NCBI GenBank assembly: GCA_045646905.1 | Contig: JAZRLP010000018.1 | Coordinates: 1-64,000, forward strand | Direction: 5' to 3' | DNA length: 64,000 nucleotides | DNA from: RGIG4079 sp045646905 | GTDB lineage: Bacteria; Bacteroidota; Bacteroidia; Bacteroidales; Muribaculaceae | In this document: positions 1 through 8,274 of the stretch, piece by piece | Layout: each line of letters begins with the position of its first letter | Numbering within the stretch: position 1 is the first letter of the stretch | The notes under the pieces: generated by a model | Seen by the model: only the letters and a program-made list of their open reading frames with translations | Told to the model about the DNA's origin: nothing | The model's database searches: none | Position numbers and translations under genes: made by a program

Positions 1-22
1 TTTTCAATTTAGATTCTTTTTG

Positions 23-30
23 TACCTTTG
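23..30 (+). promoter_or_regulatory. -7 promoter box for the short leader ORF
   Basis: TACCTTTG fits the Bacteroidetes TAnnTTTG -7 consensus. The matching -33 element would fall off the left edge, so it cannot be checked. Transcription would start near 36 and read into the small ORF at 64. Confidence 0.5.
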
Positions 31-63
31 TAGCGTCAAGAGTTATCACATTGGAGTAAAGTA

Positions 64-141
64 ATGAAGAACTCAGAAATACGAACGGTTGCTATCTCGT
101 TACCCAATTTTCATGCAATCCGACCAACCGATTTATTCTAA
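64..141 (+). CDS. Possible 25-residue peptide, unknown function
   Basis: A short reading frame of 25 codons starts with MKNSEIRTVA and ends in TAA. It sits about 28 bases after a probable transcription start and has a GGAG ribosome-binding site seven bases before its ATG. This combination is rarer than the ORF itself, because most genes here have no clear Shine-Dalgarno sequence. No downstream plus-strand gene follows; the next gene is on the opposite strand and ends at 216. It may be a small protein, or the remains of a leader peptide. I do not recognise the sequence with confidence. Confidence 0.35.
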   Translation: MKNSEIRTVAISLPNFHAIRPTDLF

Positions 142-215
142 GCGAGTTATCTTTTCTTGCCAAAGTTACGAAAAAACCACGAATAATCACACAAACATCA
201 AACAAATCAGTGTGC

Positions 216-2372
216 TTATTGTTTTGTCAAAACAACCACTGTATTGTTATAAGCTGCCGATGCATCAATAAGTTCAAGGAATTCATCCCAGTTACTTACT
301 TGCTCAAAATAGCGGATATATCTTTCATTAATTTTGAGCGTTAATTCATTGTCTTTTACTCTTGCTTGTGCAATAAATGCGCCACATTTAGTTGTGACTG
401 ATTTATTAAGCAATTTTACACTCTCATCGGTTATAGTATAACCTTGTGGAATTTCTAATGTTATTGTATAGCGATACTGATTAGGACAATTACGAAATAT
501 ATGTGATTGTCTATTCCGTTCTTCGCCTTCTACCTTACTTTGTTCTCCAATTAATTTACCGAGAGATATTATTAAATCATTTCCTGCACGTTTTACAAGT
601 CCATCTACCTCACAAGCCATTTCATAATCAACAGTAGGGCTATTGGGTGTAGCGCCAATTGATGATATTTTATAGTTTTTAATTACCGACGGCGTAACAC
701 CAAGCATTGTTTCTGCTTCCTCTTTGAAAAGCTCTTGCATTTTCTCTTTAATCTCAACCGAATCAATTTTCAATTTTGCACGCCATTTTTGAGGAATTTC
801 GAGATAGTTTTCAGCGGCACGCATCCAGGCATTTTTATCAACAAGAGGAGAAGCAATTGTTTTCATTGCCCCTTTAATCGTCATGTTTCGACAAATATTT
901 AGAACATTTTCATCATTTTCGTTAAATGAAACTTTAACATCTGATATTACCGCATTGTCAGATGCACGAGAAGATGGCAGTATTATTATTTTGGCTTGTT
1001 GTTTATTATAATCTTCATCATTACATTTAAAAATCGCACCAGTTTCGCCAAAGTATTCTCCTGGCAATTCACCTGGCAAGAATACAAGGTCGCCAGTAAC
1101 AAAATAGCATGAATCACCGATAACGCTTATATAATCGGGTTCTTGCCAACTTAAAATCATTGGCAATGGGACCTCATTTCTTGAATTTGTAACTCCAACA
1201 TTTACATCATCTTTTATCCCCAACTTTTTCAATACCTGAGCAAAATATAATGGCATTGTCATTGACGAATGTGACTTATCATCACGCAATCCCGAATAAA
1301 ATGTTGCCACCCAAGCTGCATCTATAATCTGACGACGAGTAGCCTCAGGATGCATTTTTTTATAATTTTCCGCATAGTCTATCGCATCTAAAACAATATC
1401 TTTTGTAAGGACTTCAGTCATATCGGTCAAGACATTAGAAATATCTTGATAATAGGAGTTAGCTGGCAATCCACAATACACACCTATACGTGCACTTTTG
1501 GGTTTATACACCAACGATCCTCGTTGATTATTCATTATATACATCTTAATAAATGGAAATTGTCGTTTAGGCGACATCCAATTACCCGATTCTCGTTTCG
1601 GGATATTGACTGCTTCAACTCCTAATATACGTGTTTGATCCTTTGCAATAAAACCTGTCAACAATGGGGCACCATTATAATTGCGATATTCAACAGTCAA
1701 TTCAGGATCTATGCTACAATGGATTTTGTAAAACATCATTGGATATTGACGAGAAAACGAAAATACCAATGGGTCTAAATCAAATTCATCAAGCCACACC
1801 TCATCATAATAGAAATACTCCAACACATCGCCTGGCTCAAGCCCAGGGATAGCCACAATTCGCTCTACAGTTTTTTCTTTTTTGCCCTCTTTTACATCAA
1901 AAGCGTTTCTGCAATCTACATCTATAACATCGCCATTAGGTTTGATTACTCGTGCGCCAAATGCTGATGATGTATATTGATAAGAATAGCCACTTATTTC
2001 TTCTTCTCCATCAACCGACATATTGAACTCAGAATAATCCTCAACAGCTTTTTTGTCATTGAGTTTAATCATTACTCTTGATATTGACTTCATGTCAATC
2101 GCGCTGGTATAGGCCTTTCCATAATGCGAATATTTATTAACATTGAGTTGCTGCACTCGTTTCACTTCAACATTGCGATATGCCGCAATTATTACTGCCG
2201 ACTCATTACCATATAAACTATCAGGGATTTCCGTTTTCGCATTAAAATCCGACAATTCCAATCCCCACACCTTTTCAGCTGCTTTTCTAAAAAACTTTGC
2301 ATCATATTTAGCCGACATCGAAAATACCGATACTAATATAATCGCAATAGTTGTCAAAATATTTTTTTTCAT
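216..2372 (-). CDS. DUF3857/transglutaminase-like periplasmic protein lacking the catalytic Cys
   Basis: The 718-residue product has a signal peptide (residues 1-21, hydrophobic, ending in SMSA). A DUF3857-like beta-rich domain covers about 50-270 and a transglutaminase-like fold about 330-450. In the segment that normally carries GDC (about 364-386) there is DDKSHSS, with Ser in place of the nucleophile Cys, so it is probably inactive as an enzyme and works by binding. The C-terminal 250 residues are a further beta-rich region. The gene starts 9 bases after the stop of its upstream paralogue and is surely co-transcribed with it. Family known, cellular role unknown. Confidence 0.75.
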   Translation of the reverse strand: MKKNILTTIAIILVSVFSMSAKYDAKFFRKAAEKVWGLELSDFNAKTEIPDSLYGNESAVIIAAYRNVEVKRVQQLNVNKYSHYGKAYTSAIDMKSISRVMIKLNDKKAVEDYSEFNMSVDGEEEISGYSYQYTSSAFGARVIKPNGDVIDVDCRNAFDVKEGKKEKTVERIVAIPGLEPGDVLEYFYYDEVWLDEFDLDPLVFSFSRQYPMMFYKIHCSIDPELTVEYRNYNGAPLLTGFIAKDQTRILGVEAVNIPKRESGNWMSPKRQFPFIKMYIMNNQRGSLVYKPKSARIGVYCGLPANSYYQDISNVLTDMTEVLTKDIVLDAIDYAENYKKMHPEATRRQIIDAAWVATFYSGLRDDKSHSSMTMPLYFAQVLKKLGIKDDVNVGVTNSRNEVPLPMILSWQEPDYISVIGDSCYFVTGDLVFLPGELPGEYFGETGAIFKCNDEDYNKQQAKIIILPSSRASDNAVISDVKVSFNENDENVLNICRNMTIKGAMKTIASPLVDKNAWMRAAENYLEIPQKWRAKLKIDSVEIKEKMQELFKEEAETMLGVTPSVIKNYKISSIGATPNSPTVDYEMACEVDGLVKRAGNDLIISLGKLIGEQSKVEGEERNRQSHIFRNCPNQYRYTITLEIPQGYTITDESVKLLNKSVTTKCGAFIAQARVKDNELTLKINERYIRYFEQVSNWDEFLELIDASAAYNNTVVVLTKQ

Positions 2373-2381
2373 GACCGATAT

Positions 2382-4193
2382 CTATTTAAGTGTTAATACT
2401 ATTTGTTCCCTATTTTTTTGATTAAACTCTCTCACTAATTTATTCCAAGTTAATGCATCACTAAGTGCAATCGTTATATTCTTCAACTCAACATACGCAC
2501 TGCACTTTATCAATTCGCCCTCCATATCATAAACGATTGATGCACTAAACCACTCGTTATTGACCTCATATTTTTCGGGAAGTGATTCCACTTTATACCC
2601 CTCTGGCACCTCTATCAATACCTCATTCTCACATCTATTACGATAAGGCAATAATATATCACGTTTGCGAGTTTTCAAATCATATACATTTAACAAATGA
2701 CTTCGCAAAGGCATTAAATCTACATATATTTTCCCATTTACAATATTACATGCATCTATTTCATCAACCTGAGCTGATATTTGCACTGAATCAGATTGTG
2801 TAGAATACCCCTCAATCTTTTCATTATCTACATTTACGTTAACTTTAGGATAAACAACAATTTTTGATAATAAATCTGCTTGATTTGATGCATCTACATC
2901 ATGATATGTAGCACACATTGCCATTTTATCAATCCCTTTTAGAGTGCGACTTATTTCGCCTACCAAACTATTGTTTACTATCCGATAAGTAGCAATGGTC
3001 TTATCCAAATTCATATTTGGAGATTGAATAGGCACAGTTTTCAATAAATAACTATCCCCGTTTTCAATCATTGCCTCTCGCCCTTGGATTGAAGAATGAT
3101 AAATTCCTAATGGAAGATATGATGCTGTGCCATCAAGATATAATATCGAATCTCCTTTAACAACTGCACATATCATGTGATTACCCGATGCCAATGTTGG
3201 CACTTCGCTCCATGTCGCTCCAACGTCATTTGTCCCAATCCACACCAATCGAGCATCAAAACCCACTGCAATTAGCATCTGTTTCAACAACATTGACATG
3301 CCCTTACAATCGCCATAACGTTTTCGCAACACCTCACTTGCGAGATCGGGGCGTGTTCCGTATTCTCCATGTTCTACTGCGATGTATCTTATTCTGTCTT
3401 GTACCCACGCTAAAATATTTCTTATTTTTTCTTCTTCATTAGCACAATCCGATGTAATTTCCACAGCTTGAACTTTTACCTTTTCTAATGCTAAATCTTG
3501 CGTAGTTGTTAATCCATGAAGGTGTTGATATAAGTCGCCCAATGTAGGGTATTGCCCAATAATATAAATTCGTGGAATAACTGTTGACGCCTCGGGGCAG
3601 TCCTCCTCTTCTTTTGGGGCATTCATTTCGGTCATTTCATACATATAAATTCGTTCACCTTTCTTTCCCTCCTCCACTTTTCTCACAATATTAGGCGTAA
3701 AAGATTTTTCCACAATCCTCACTCTATTTACAAGCGACTGAGGAACCTCTATTCTTACCACCTTTGATTTCATATCATAAATCTCAGGGAATAACACTTC
3801 GGTAAAATGATTGGCTCGGATATAAGTTTTATCAAATACCGCTTTGACTGTTTTGCCTTTCTCTTTAAGTGGAATATCGAGATAACACACTTTTGAATCG
3901 GTATAAAATATATCTTCGGGAATCCAATGTCGATACTGCGCCTTCGCACCCGACGCCGAAGCCTTGTCGATTTTCACATAGTCGTCATAAAATTCAAGTG
4001 CCAATGCATTGCCGGCCGTACGAGTGGCTTCATATACTATTTCTTTGTGTGCTTTTACTTTCGATAATGAGGAACCATCTTTTGAAGCCTCAATTTTATA
4101 TATTTCATTGCTCGATGCAATCACTATATTATCATTCGACGCAAGCACCACTTGCGCAATTAATATCAATAATGGTATCAGATAATATCTCAT
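2382..4193 (-). CDS. DUF3857/transglutaminase-like periplasmic protein with intact Cys-His-Asp triad
   Basis: I place the start at 4193, giving 603 residues with an immediate signal peptide (MRYYLIPLLI...). The longer frame from 4259 would begin upstream of the promoter at 4236-4265 and is unlikely; an ATG at 4217 is possible. An N-terminal DUF3857-like domain is followed by a transglutaminase core. The family triad is visible as Cys296 (YGDCKG), His339 (GNHM) and Asp354 (YLDGT). It therefore looks like an active cysteine hydrolase or transferase in the periplasm, in contrast to the neighbouring paralogue. Substrate unknown. Confidence 0.78.
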   Translation of the reverse strand: MRYYLIPLLILIAQVVLASNDNIVIASSNEIYKIEASKDGSSLSKVKAHKEIVYEATRTAGNALALEFYDDYVKIDKASASGAKAQYRHWIPEDIFYTDSKVCYLDIPLKEKGKTVKAVFDKTYIRANHFTEVLFPEIYDMKSKVVRIEVPQSLVNRVRIVEKSFTPNIVRKVEEGKKGERIYMYEMTEMNAPKEEEDCPEASTVIPRIYIIGQYPTLGDLYQHLHGLTTTQDLALEKVKVQAVEITSDCANEEEKIRNILAWVQDRIRYIAVEHGEYGTRPDLASEVLRKRYGDCKGMSMLLKQMLIAVGFDARLVWIGTNDVGATWSEVPTLASGNHMICAVVKGDSILYLDGTASYLPLGIYHSSIQGREAMIENGDSYLLKTVPIQSPNMNLDKTIATYRIVNNSLVGEISRTLKGIDKMAMCATYHDVDASNQADLLSKIVVYPKVNVNVDNEKIEGYSTQSDSVQISAQVDEIDACNIVNGKIYVDLMPLRSHLLNVYDLKTRKRDILLPYRNRCENEVLIEVPEGYKVESLPEKYEVNNEWFSASIVYDMEGELIKCSAYVELKNITIALSDALTWNKLVREFNQKNREQIVLTLK

Positions 4194-4235
4194 AATCAGC
4201 CTTTGTGTAATATACATTATTGGTCTAATTGACCA

Positions 4236-4265
4236 CAAACTTACAAAAAAATAAAGCAAATCAAA
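4236..4265 (-). promoter_or_regulatory. Promoter of the two-gene DUF3857 operon
   Basis: Read on the minus strand, TTTG (4265-4262) is followed after 18 bases by TAAGTTTG (4243-4236). This fits the -33/-7 Bacteroidetes promoter and puts the transcript start near 4230, which favours the start codon at 4193. Confidence 0.65.
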
Positions 4266-4670
4266 AGAAATGTCCTATATTAACTCCATTTCATCTATTA
4301 AATTTCTCATTTAAGGACTATTTCTCTCAATATTTATAAGTCATTATATGAGAAAACCCTCGATTTTTTTGCTCTTATCAAGCATTTTTGCAAATATATA
4401 TAATATTTACTCTCATGTAGGTTAAAACACCTTAAATCAGCTTTAGGCGAGAGTATCCTCTCATTCTTAAATTTATGCAATTCGAAAGTCGGATTTTAGA
4501 ATTACATAGATTTTCATGAAGTTTATATCATATTCTTCATATATACCCAATGAGAGAGATTTTATAGGCAATGAGATGCCTCAATTAATAATATTTTCCT
4601 TATCTTTGTATCTATGTATTAACAACGAAAGACTAATGAATATTATAAATCCTTTTTCAACAAAACAATT
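4266..4670. other. Intergenic region, divergent promoters
   Basis: AT-rich sequence without a convincing reading frame. It holds the minus-strand promoter at its left end and a TATCTTTG -7 box (4601-4608) for the lipoprotein gene at its right end. From 4571 to about 4620 it resembles the upstream region of the GH97 gene (5177-5226). Confidence 0.6.
4571..4620 (+). promoter_or_regulatory. Promoter module of the lipoprotein gene, shared with the GH97 gene
   Basis: Contains the -7 box TATCTTTG at 4601-4608. Aligned without gaps to 5177-5226, roughly three quarters of the 50 bases are identical, including a common ATGAGATG start and AATATTTTC just before the -7 box. No clear -33 TTTG is visible in either copy, so an activator could bind the shared part. 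That last point is inference. Confidence 0.45.
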
Positions 4671-5105
4671 ATGAAAAGATTCTCCATTTTAAGCATCATT
4701 ATTTGCGCAACTTTATTTGTTACTTATAGTTGTAATTGCACCAAAGACACCCCTCCCATAGAGGAAAAAGAACAAACCATTGCGAAAAATCAAGCGATAA
4801 TATTAGATGATGCGAGCGATGAATATAGTGCAAATCTCAATGATGAATTATACTATACTCACGAAGTTCATGCATCGGTAGGGAGTTCATATTATGCCGA
4901 GTTTGACTCATCGGCATTTGAAATGCGTAGTGCCATGAAATTCAACAATCCCGAGTCAGAGAGAGCCATCACATGCGGTGGCGATATAGGTGAAAAAACA
5001 TCTATATTTATACCTCAAAAGACTGGCAATTATAAAATCAAGATATACCACAACTTCCGAGGACAAATAACCGATTCATTAATCTTTAAAGTCAACATAA
5101 AATAA
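4671..5105 (+). CDS. Small lipoprotein of unknown function
   Basis: The 144-residue product has a lipoprotein signal peptide with lipobox TYSC and lipidated Cys21. After an acidic, charged linker comes a region rich in beta-strand-forming residues ending in KVNIK, as in small Ig-like or beta-sandwich folds. It is probably anchored to the cell envelope; the Asp/Glu residues near the lipobox may favour surface export in this phylum. It lies before the GH97 gene and shares a promoter-like module with it, so the two may be co-regulated. I do not recognise a named family. Confidence 0.7.
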   Translation: MKRFSILSIIICATLFVTYSCNCTKDTPPIEEKEQTIAKNQAIILDDASDEYSANLNDELYYTHEVHASVGSSYYAEFDSSAFEMRSAMKFNNPESERAITCGGDIGEKTSIFIPQKTGNYKIKIYHNFRGQITDSLIFKVNIK

Positions 5106-5205
5106 ATTTATTGCAATTTTACCAAATTTTAATTTGCATTTCGCAAATTATGCAATCGTGGACAATTTGATAGTTATGAGATGTCGTAATTAGCAATATT
5201 TTCGC

Positions 5206-5213
5206 TATATTTG
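5206..5213 (+). promoter_or_regulatory. -7 box of the GH97 gene
   Basis: TATATTTG fits TAnnTTTG and lies 47 bases before the start codon. It belongs to the 50-base module also found before the lipoprotein gene. Confidence 0.55.
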
Positions 5214-5260
5214 CGTCTATATTTTAGTATTAATTCTATAAGCCAAAAGAATATTATATC

Positions 5261-7429
5261 ATGACTTTCAAAAAAACATTCGCCACTTTTGCAATAGCTC
5301 TCGCAACCACTTCGGTAGCGATGGCCGATGTAAAAGTAGCATCTCCCGACGGAAATATCGTAGTAACATTTGATGTTAAAGAGGGACGCCCTGTTTATTC
5401 GGTTGACTATAAAGGAGCACAAGTTGTAGCACCAAGTAACCTTGGTCTTGAACTCGATAGCGAAAATGGGCGCAACGACTTCAGCAGTTTCTCTATGGAC
5501 AAAGCAGGTGCCGACAAACTTTCACTTTGCACTGGTTTTGAATTAACCGACAGCAAAACTTCTACTTTCAACGAAACATGGACTCCTGTGTGGGGCGAGG
5601 AAACATCAATCCTCAACAACTATAATGAATTGGCTGCCACTTTAACTCAAAAGGCTTTTGACCGTCACATTGTAGTGCGCTTCCGTGTGTATAACGATGG
5701 CATGGGATTGCGCTATGAGTTCCCTCAACAAAAGAACCTCAACTATCTTGTTCTAAAAGAGGAGAAAACTCAATTTGCCATGACTGGCAACCACTACGCT
5801 TATTGGATTCCTGGCGACTATGACACCCAAGAGTATGACTACGAAAAGTGCCGTTTAACTGAAATTCGTGGCAAAATGGAGGGATCAATGCGCGACAACG
5901 CATCTACTACCACTTTCTCGCCAACAGGTGTGCAAACATCACTCCTCATCAAAACCGACAACAACATTTGGCTAAATATTCACGAGGCAGCATGCGTTGA
6001 CTACGCTACAATGCACCTCAACCTCGACGACAAAAACCTCGTGTTTGAATCATGGCTCACTCCCGATAATCAAGGTAAAAAAGGTTATCTCCAAACTCCT
6101 TGCACTTCGCCATGGCGTACAATCCAAATCACCGACGATGCTCGCAACATTCTTGCATCACGACTCATTCTCAACCTCAACGAGCCTTGTAAAATTGAGG
6201 ACACTTCATGGATTAAACCAGTAAAATATATAGGTGTGTGGTGGGAAATGATTACCGGTAAAGGTTCATGGAACTACACCGACGATGTGTATTCAGTGCA
6301 ACTCGGCAAAACCGATTACACCAAAACAACTCCTAACGGTAAGCACTCGGCTAACAACGAAAAAGTGCGTCGTTATATCGACTTTGCTGCCGAGCATGGC
6401 TTTGACCAAGTTCTCGTTGAAGGTTGGAACGAAGGTTGGGAAGACTGGTTTGGTCAATCAAAAGACTATGTGTTTGACTTCGTAACCCCCTACCCCGACT
6501 TTGACCTCAAAGCGCTTAATGCCTATGCAAAAGAAAAAGGCGTGAAACTCATGATGCACCACGAAACATCATCATCGGTGCGCAACTACGAGCGTCACCT
6601 CGACAAAGCTTATCAATTTATGGTTGATAACGGCTATAACTCGGTAAAAAGTGGATATGTGGGCAACATCATTCCTCGTGGCGAATACCACTACAGCCAA
6701 TGGCTCAATAACCACTATCTCTACTGCGTAACCAAAGCTGCCGAATATAAAATTATGGTAAACGCTCACGAAGCAACTCGCCCAACTGGTCTTTGTCGCA
6801 CTTACCCCAACTTGCTCGCCAACGAGTCGGCTCGCGGTACTGAATATCAAGCAATGGGTGGCAGCCGCATGAGTCACACTTCTATTCTACCTTTCACTCG
6901 CTTGCAAGGTGGTCCAATGGACTATACTCCTGGCATATTCGAAATGGATATCACAAAACTTAACCCCAACAACAAGTCAAACATCAAATCAACCATCTGC
7001 GGGCAGTTGGCTCTATATGTAACAATGTATAGCCCATTGCAAATGGCATGCGACCTTCCCGAAAACTATGAACGCTTCATGGACGCATTCCAATTTATCA
7101 AAGATGTGCCTGTTGAATGGGAAAAATCGCTCTACCTCGAAGCCGAGCCAATGGAATATGTAACCATTGCTCGCAAAGACAAAAACTCCGACGATTGGTA
7201 TGTAGGAGGCACAGCCGGTGAAGCCGATCACAACTCGGTAATCAAACTCGATTTCCTCGAAAAAGGCGCAAAATATGAGGCAACAATCTATGCCGATGCC
7301 AAAGATGCCAACAGCACCAATAACCAACAAGCCTACGCCATCACCAAGAAAAAAGTTGATGCAAAATCAACCCTCAAACTCCGTTCAGTAGCTGGCGGTG
7401 GCTTCGCAATCTCAATCAAGAAACTATAA
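5261..7429 (+). CDS. Glycoside hydrolase family 97 (SusB-like alpha-glucosidase)
   Basis: The 722-residue secreted enzyme has a signal peptide (1-22), an N-terminal beta-super-sandwich (about 23-290), a TIM-barrel catalytic domain (about 300-610) and a C-terminal beta domain. Conserved acidic residues of the inverting SusB branch are visible: Glu435 in HHETS, Glu504 in NAHEATRPTG and Glu522 in NESARGTEY, the first two offset by four from the catalytic SusB residues 439 and 508. It should release glucose from alpha-linked oligosaccharides in the periplasm. No SusC/SusD pair is next to it, so it is not in a standard utilisation locus. Confidence 0.92.
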   Translation: MTFKKTFATFAIALATTSVAMADVKVASPDGNIVVTFDVKEGRPVYSVDYKGAQVVAPSNLGLELDSENGRNDFSSFSMDKAGADKLSLCTGFELTDSKTSTFNETWTPVWGEETSILNNYNELAATLTQKAFDRHIVVRFRVYNDGMGLRYEFPQQKNLNYLVLKEEKTQFAMTGNHYAYWIPGDYDTQEYDYEKCRLTEIRGKMEGSMRDNASTTTFSPTGVQTSLLIKTDNNIWLNIHEAACVDYATMHLNLDDKNLVFESWLTPDNQGKKGYLQTPCTSPWRTIQITDDARNILASRLILNLNEPCKIEDTSWIKPVKYIGVWWEMITGKGSWNYTDDVYSVQLGKTDYTKTTPNGKHSANNEKVRRYIDFAAEHGFDQVLVEGWNEGWEDWFGQSKDYVFDFVTPYPDFDLKALNAYAKEKGVKLMMHHETSSSVRNYERHLDKAYQFMVDNGYNSVKSGYVGNIIPRGEYHYSQWLNNHYLYCVTKAAEYKIMVNAHEATRPTGLCRTYPNLLANESARGTEYQAMGGSRMSHTSILPFTRLQGGPMDYTPGIFEMDITKLNPNNKSNIKSTICGQLALYVTMYSPLQMACDLPENYERFMDAFQFIKDVPVEWEKSLYLEAEPMEYVTIARKDKNSDDWYVGGTAGEADHNSVIKLDFLEKGAKYEATIYADAKDANSTNNQQAYAITKKKVDAKSTLKLRSVAGGGFAISIKKL

Positions 7430-7458
7430 ACAACAATACACATACTCAAATCGCAAGA

Positions 7459-7490
7459 GGACACGGCGTGCCGTGTCCTTTCTGCTTTTT
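7459..7490 (+). terminator. Rho-independent terminator after the GH97 gene
   Basis: GGACACGG and CCGTGTCC form an eight-pair GC-rich stem with a CGTG loop, followed by TTTCTGCTTTTTT. Confidence 0.85.
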
Positions 7491-7526
7491 TATAGATACC
7501 CTCTATAGCACAATAGATTTTATGAG

Positions 7527-7557
7527 TTGGTGGGGAATGGGAGGCTTTATATCTTTG
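7527..7557 (+). promoter_or_regulatory. Promoter of the thioredoxin gene
   Basis: TTGG (7527-7530), a 19-base spacer and TATCTTTG (7550-7557) give an exact -33/-7 match. The transcript should start near 7563, which makes 7599 rather than 7527 or 7566 the likely start codon. Confidence 0.75.
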
Positions 7558-7598
7558 CATCAGAAATGATAAACGATAATAATAAAACTGACATAGAT

Positions 7599-7952
7599 AT
7601 GAAAGCAAGACATCTCAATTTTAACGAATTTGCAACTCGTGTGGCCAATCCCCACAACCTTAACGATTGGCAATTTCTTGGTGACCGACCTGCTATTGTT
7701 GACTTTTACGCTTCGTGGTGTGGCCCTTGCAAAATGCTTGCCCCGGTGCTCGACGATGTGGCGCGCGACTACGACGGCAAGGTTGATGTGTATAAAATCG
7801 ATGTTGACAAAGAACCAGCATTGGCCAATGCGTTCAAAGTGCGTAGCATACCCACTCTGCTCTTTATACCTCGCGAGAAACTTCCGGTAATATCGCGTGG
7901 AGCCATGAGCAAAAGCGAACTTGTTGAAGCCATAAACTCTCACCTATTGTAA
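7599..7952 (+). CDS. trxA: Thioredoxin
   Basis: With the start set by the promoter at 7527-7557 the protein has 117 residues, the normal length of a cytosolic thioredoxin. The redox centre is WCGPCK at about residues 39-44, and the cis-proline loop is RSIPT. No signal peptide is present in this form. It reduces protein disulfides with electrons from thioredoxin reductase, which is not in this window. The gene stands alone between two terminators. Confidence 0.9.
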   Translation: MKARHLNFNEFATRVANPHNLNDWQFLGDRPAIVDFYASWCGPCKMLAPVLDDVARDYDGKVDVYKIDVDKEPALANAFKVRSIPTLLFIPREKLPVISRGAMSKSELVEAINSHLL

Positions 7953-7990
7953 TATTTAAACCAACTAATTTTTCCATACAACTAAACTTT

Positions 7991-8026
7991 CGAGAGCTGA
8001 TGCCGAGTGGCATTGGCTCTCGTTTT
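7991..8026 (+). terminator. Terminator after the thioredoxin gene
   Basis: CGAGAGC and GCTCTCG enclose an inner ATGCC/GGCAT stem, followed by TTTTATAT. Confidence 0.75.
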
Positions 8027-8141
8027 ATATCTGCATCACTCAATAATGGACATGCTCGCCATAAATTTCGGACAAAATGTCATGAAAATAGGGCAAATTT
8101 AAGACAAAAAATATATTAATGTGTATTTTTCACACATATTC

Positions 8142-8174
8142 TTGGATATTTAAAAAAAATTGGCATTATCTTTG
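8142..8174 (+). promoter_or_regulatory. Promoter of the vWA-macro-like gene
   Basis: TTGG (8142-8145), 21 bases, then TATCTTTG (8167-8174). Confidence 0.65.
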
Positions 8175-8274
8175 CAGTGTCATAATTACACAAAGCCACT
8201 AAAGAGGTTATCACATTCTCTTTTTGAATAGGCTTTATTTAATTCGTTTATCAACTCTTAAAATCTAAAAAGTC

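Larger units (their letters stand above)
7953..8274. other. Intergenic region between thioredoxin and vWA genes
   Basis: Holds the thioredoxin terminator, the promoter at 8142-8174 and a 100-base untranslated leader of the vWA gene. The leader contains TTATCACATT, which also occurs in the leader of the small ORF at 64; I attach little weight to it. Confidence 0.6.
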
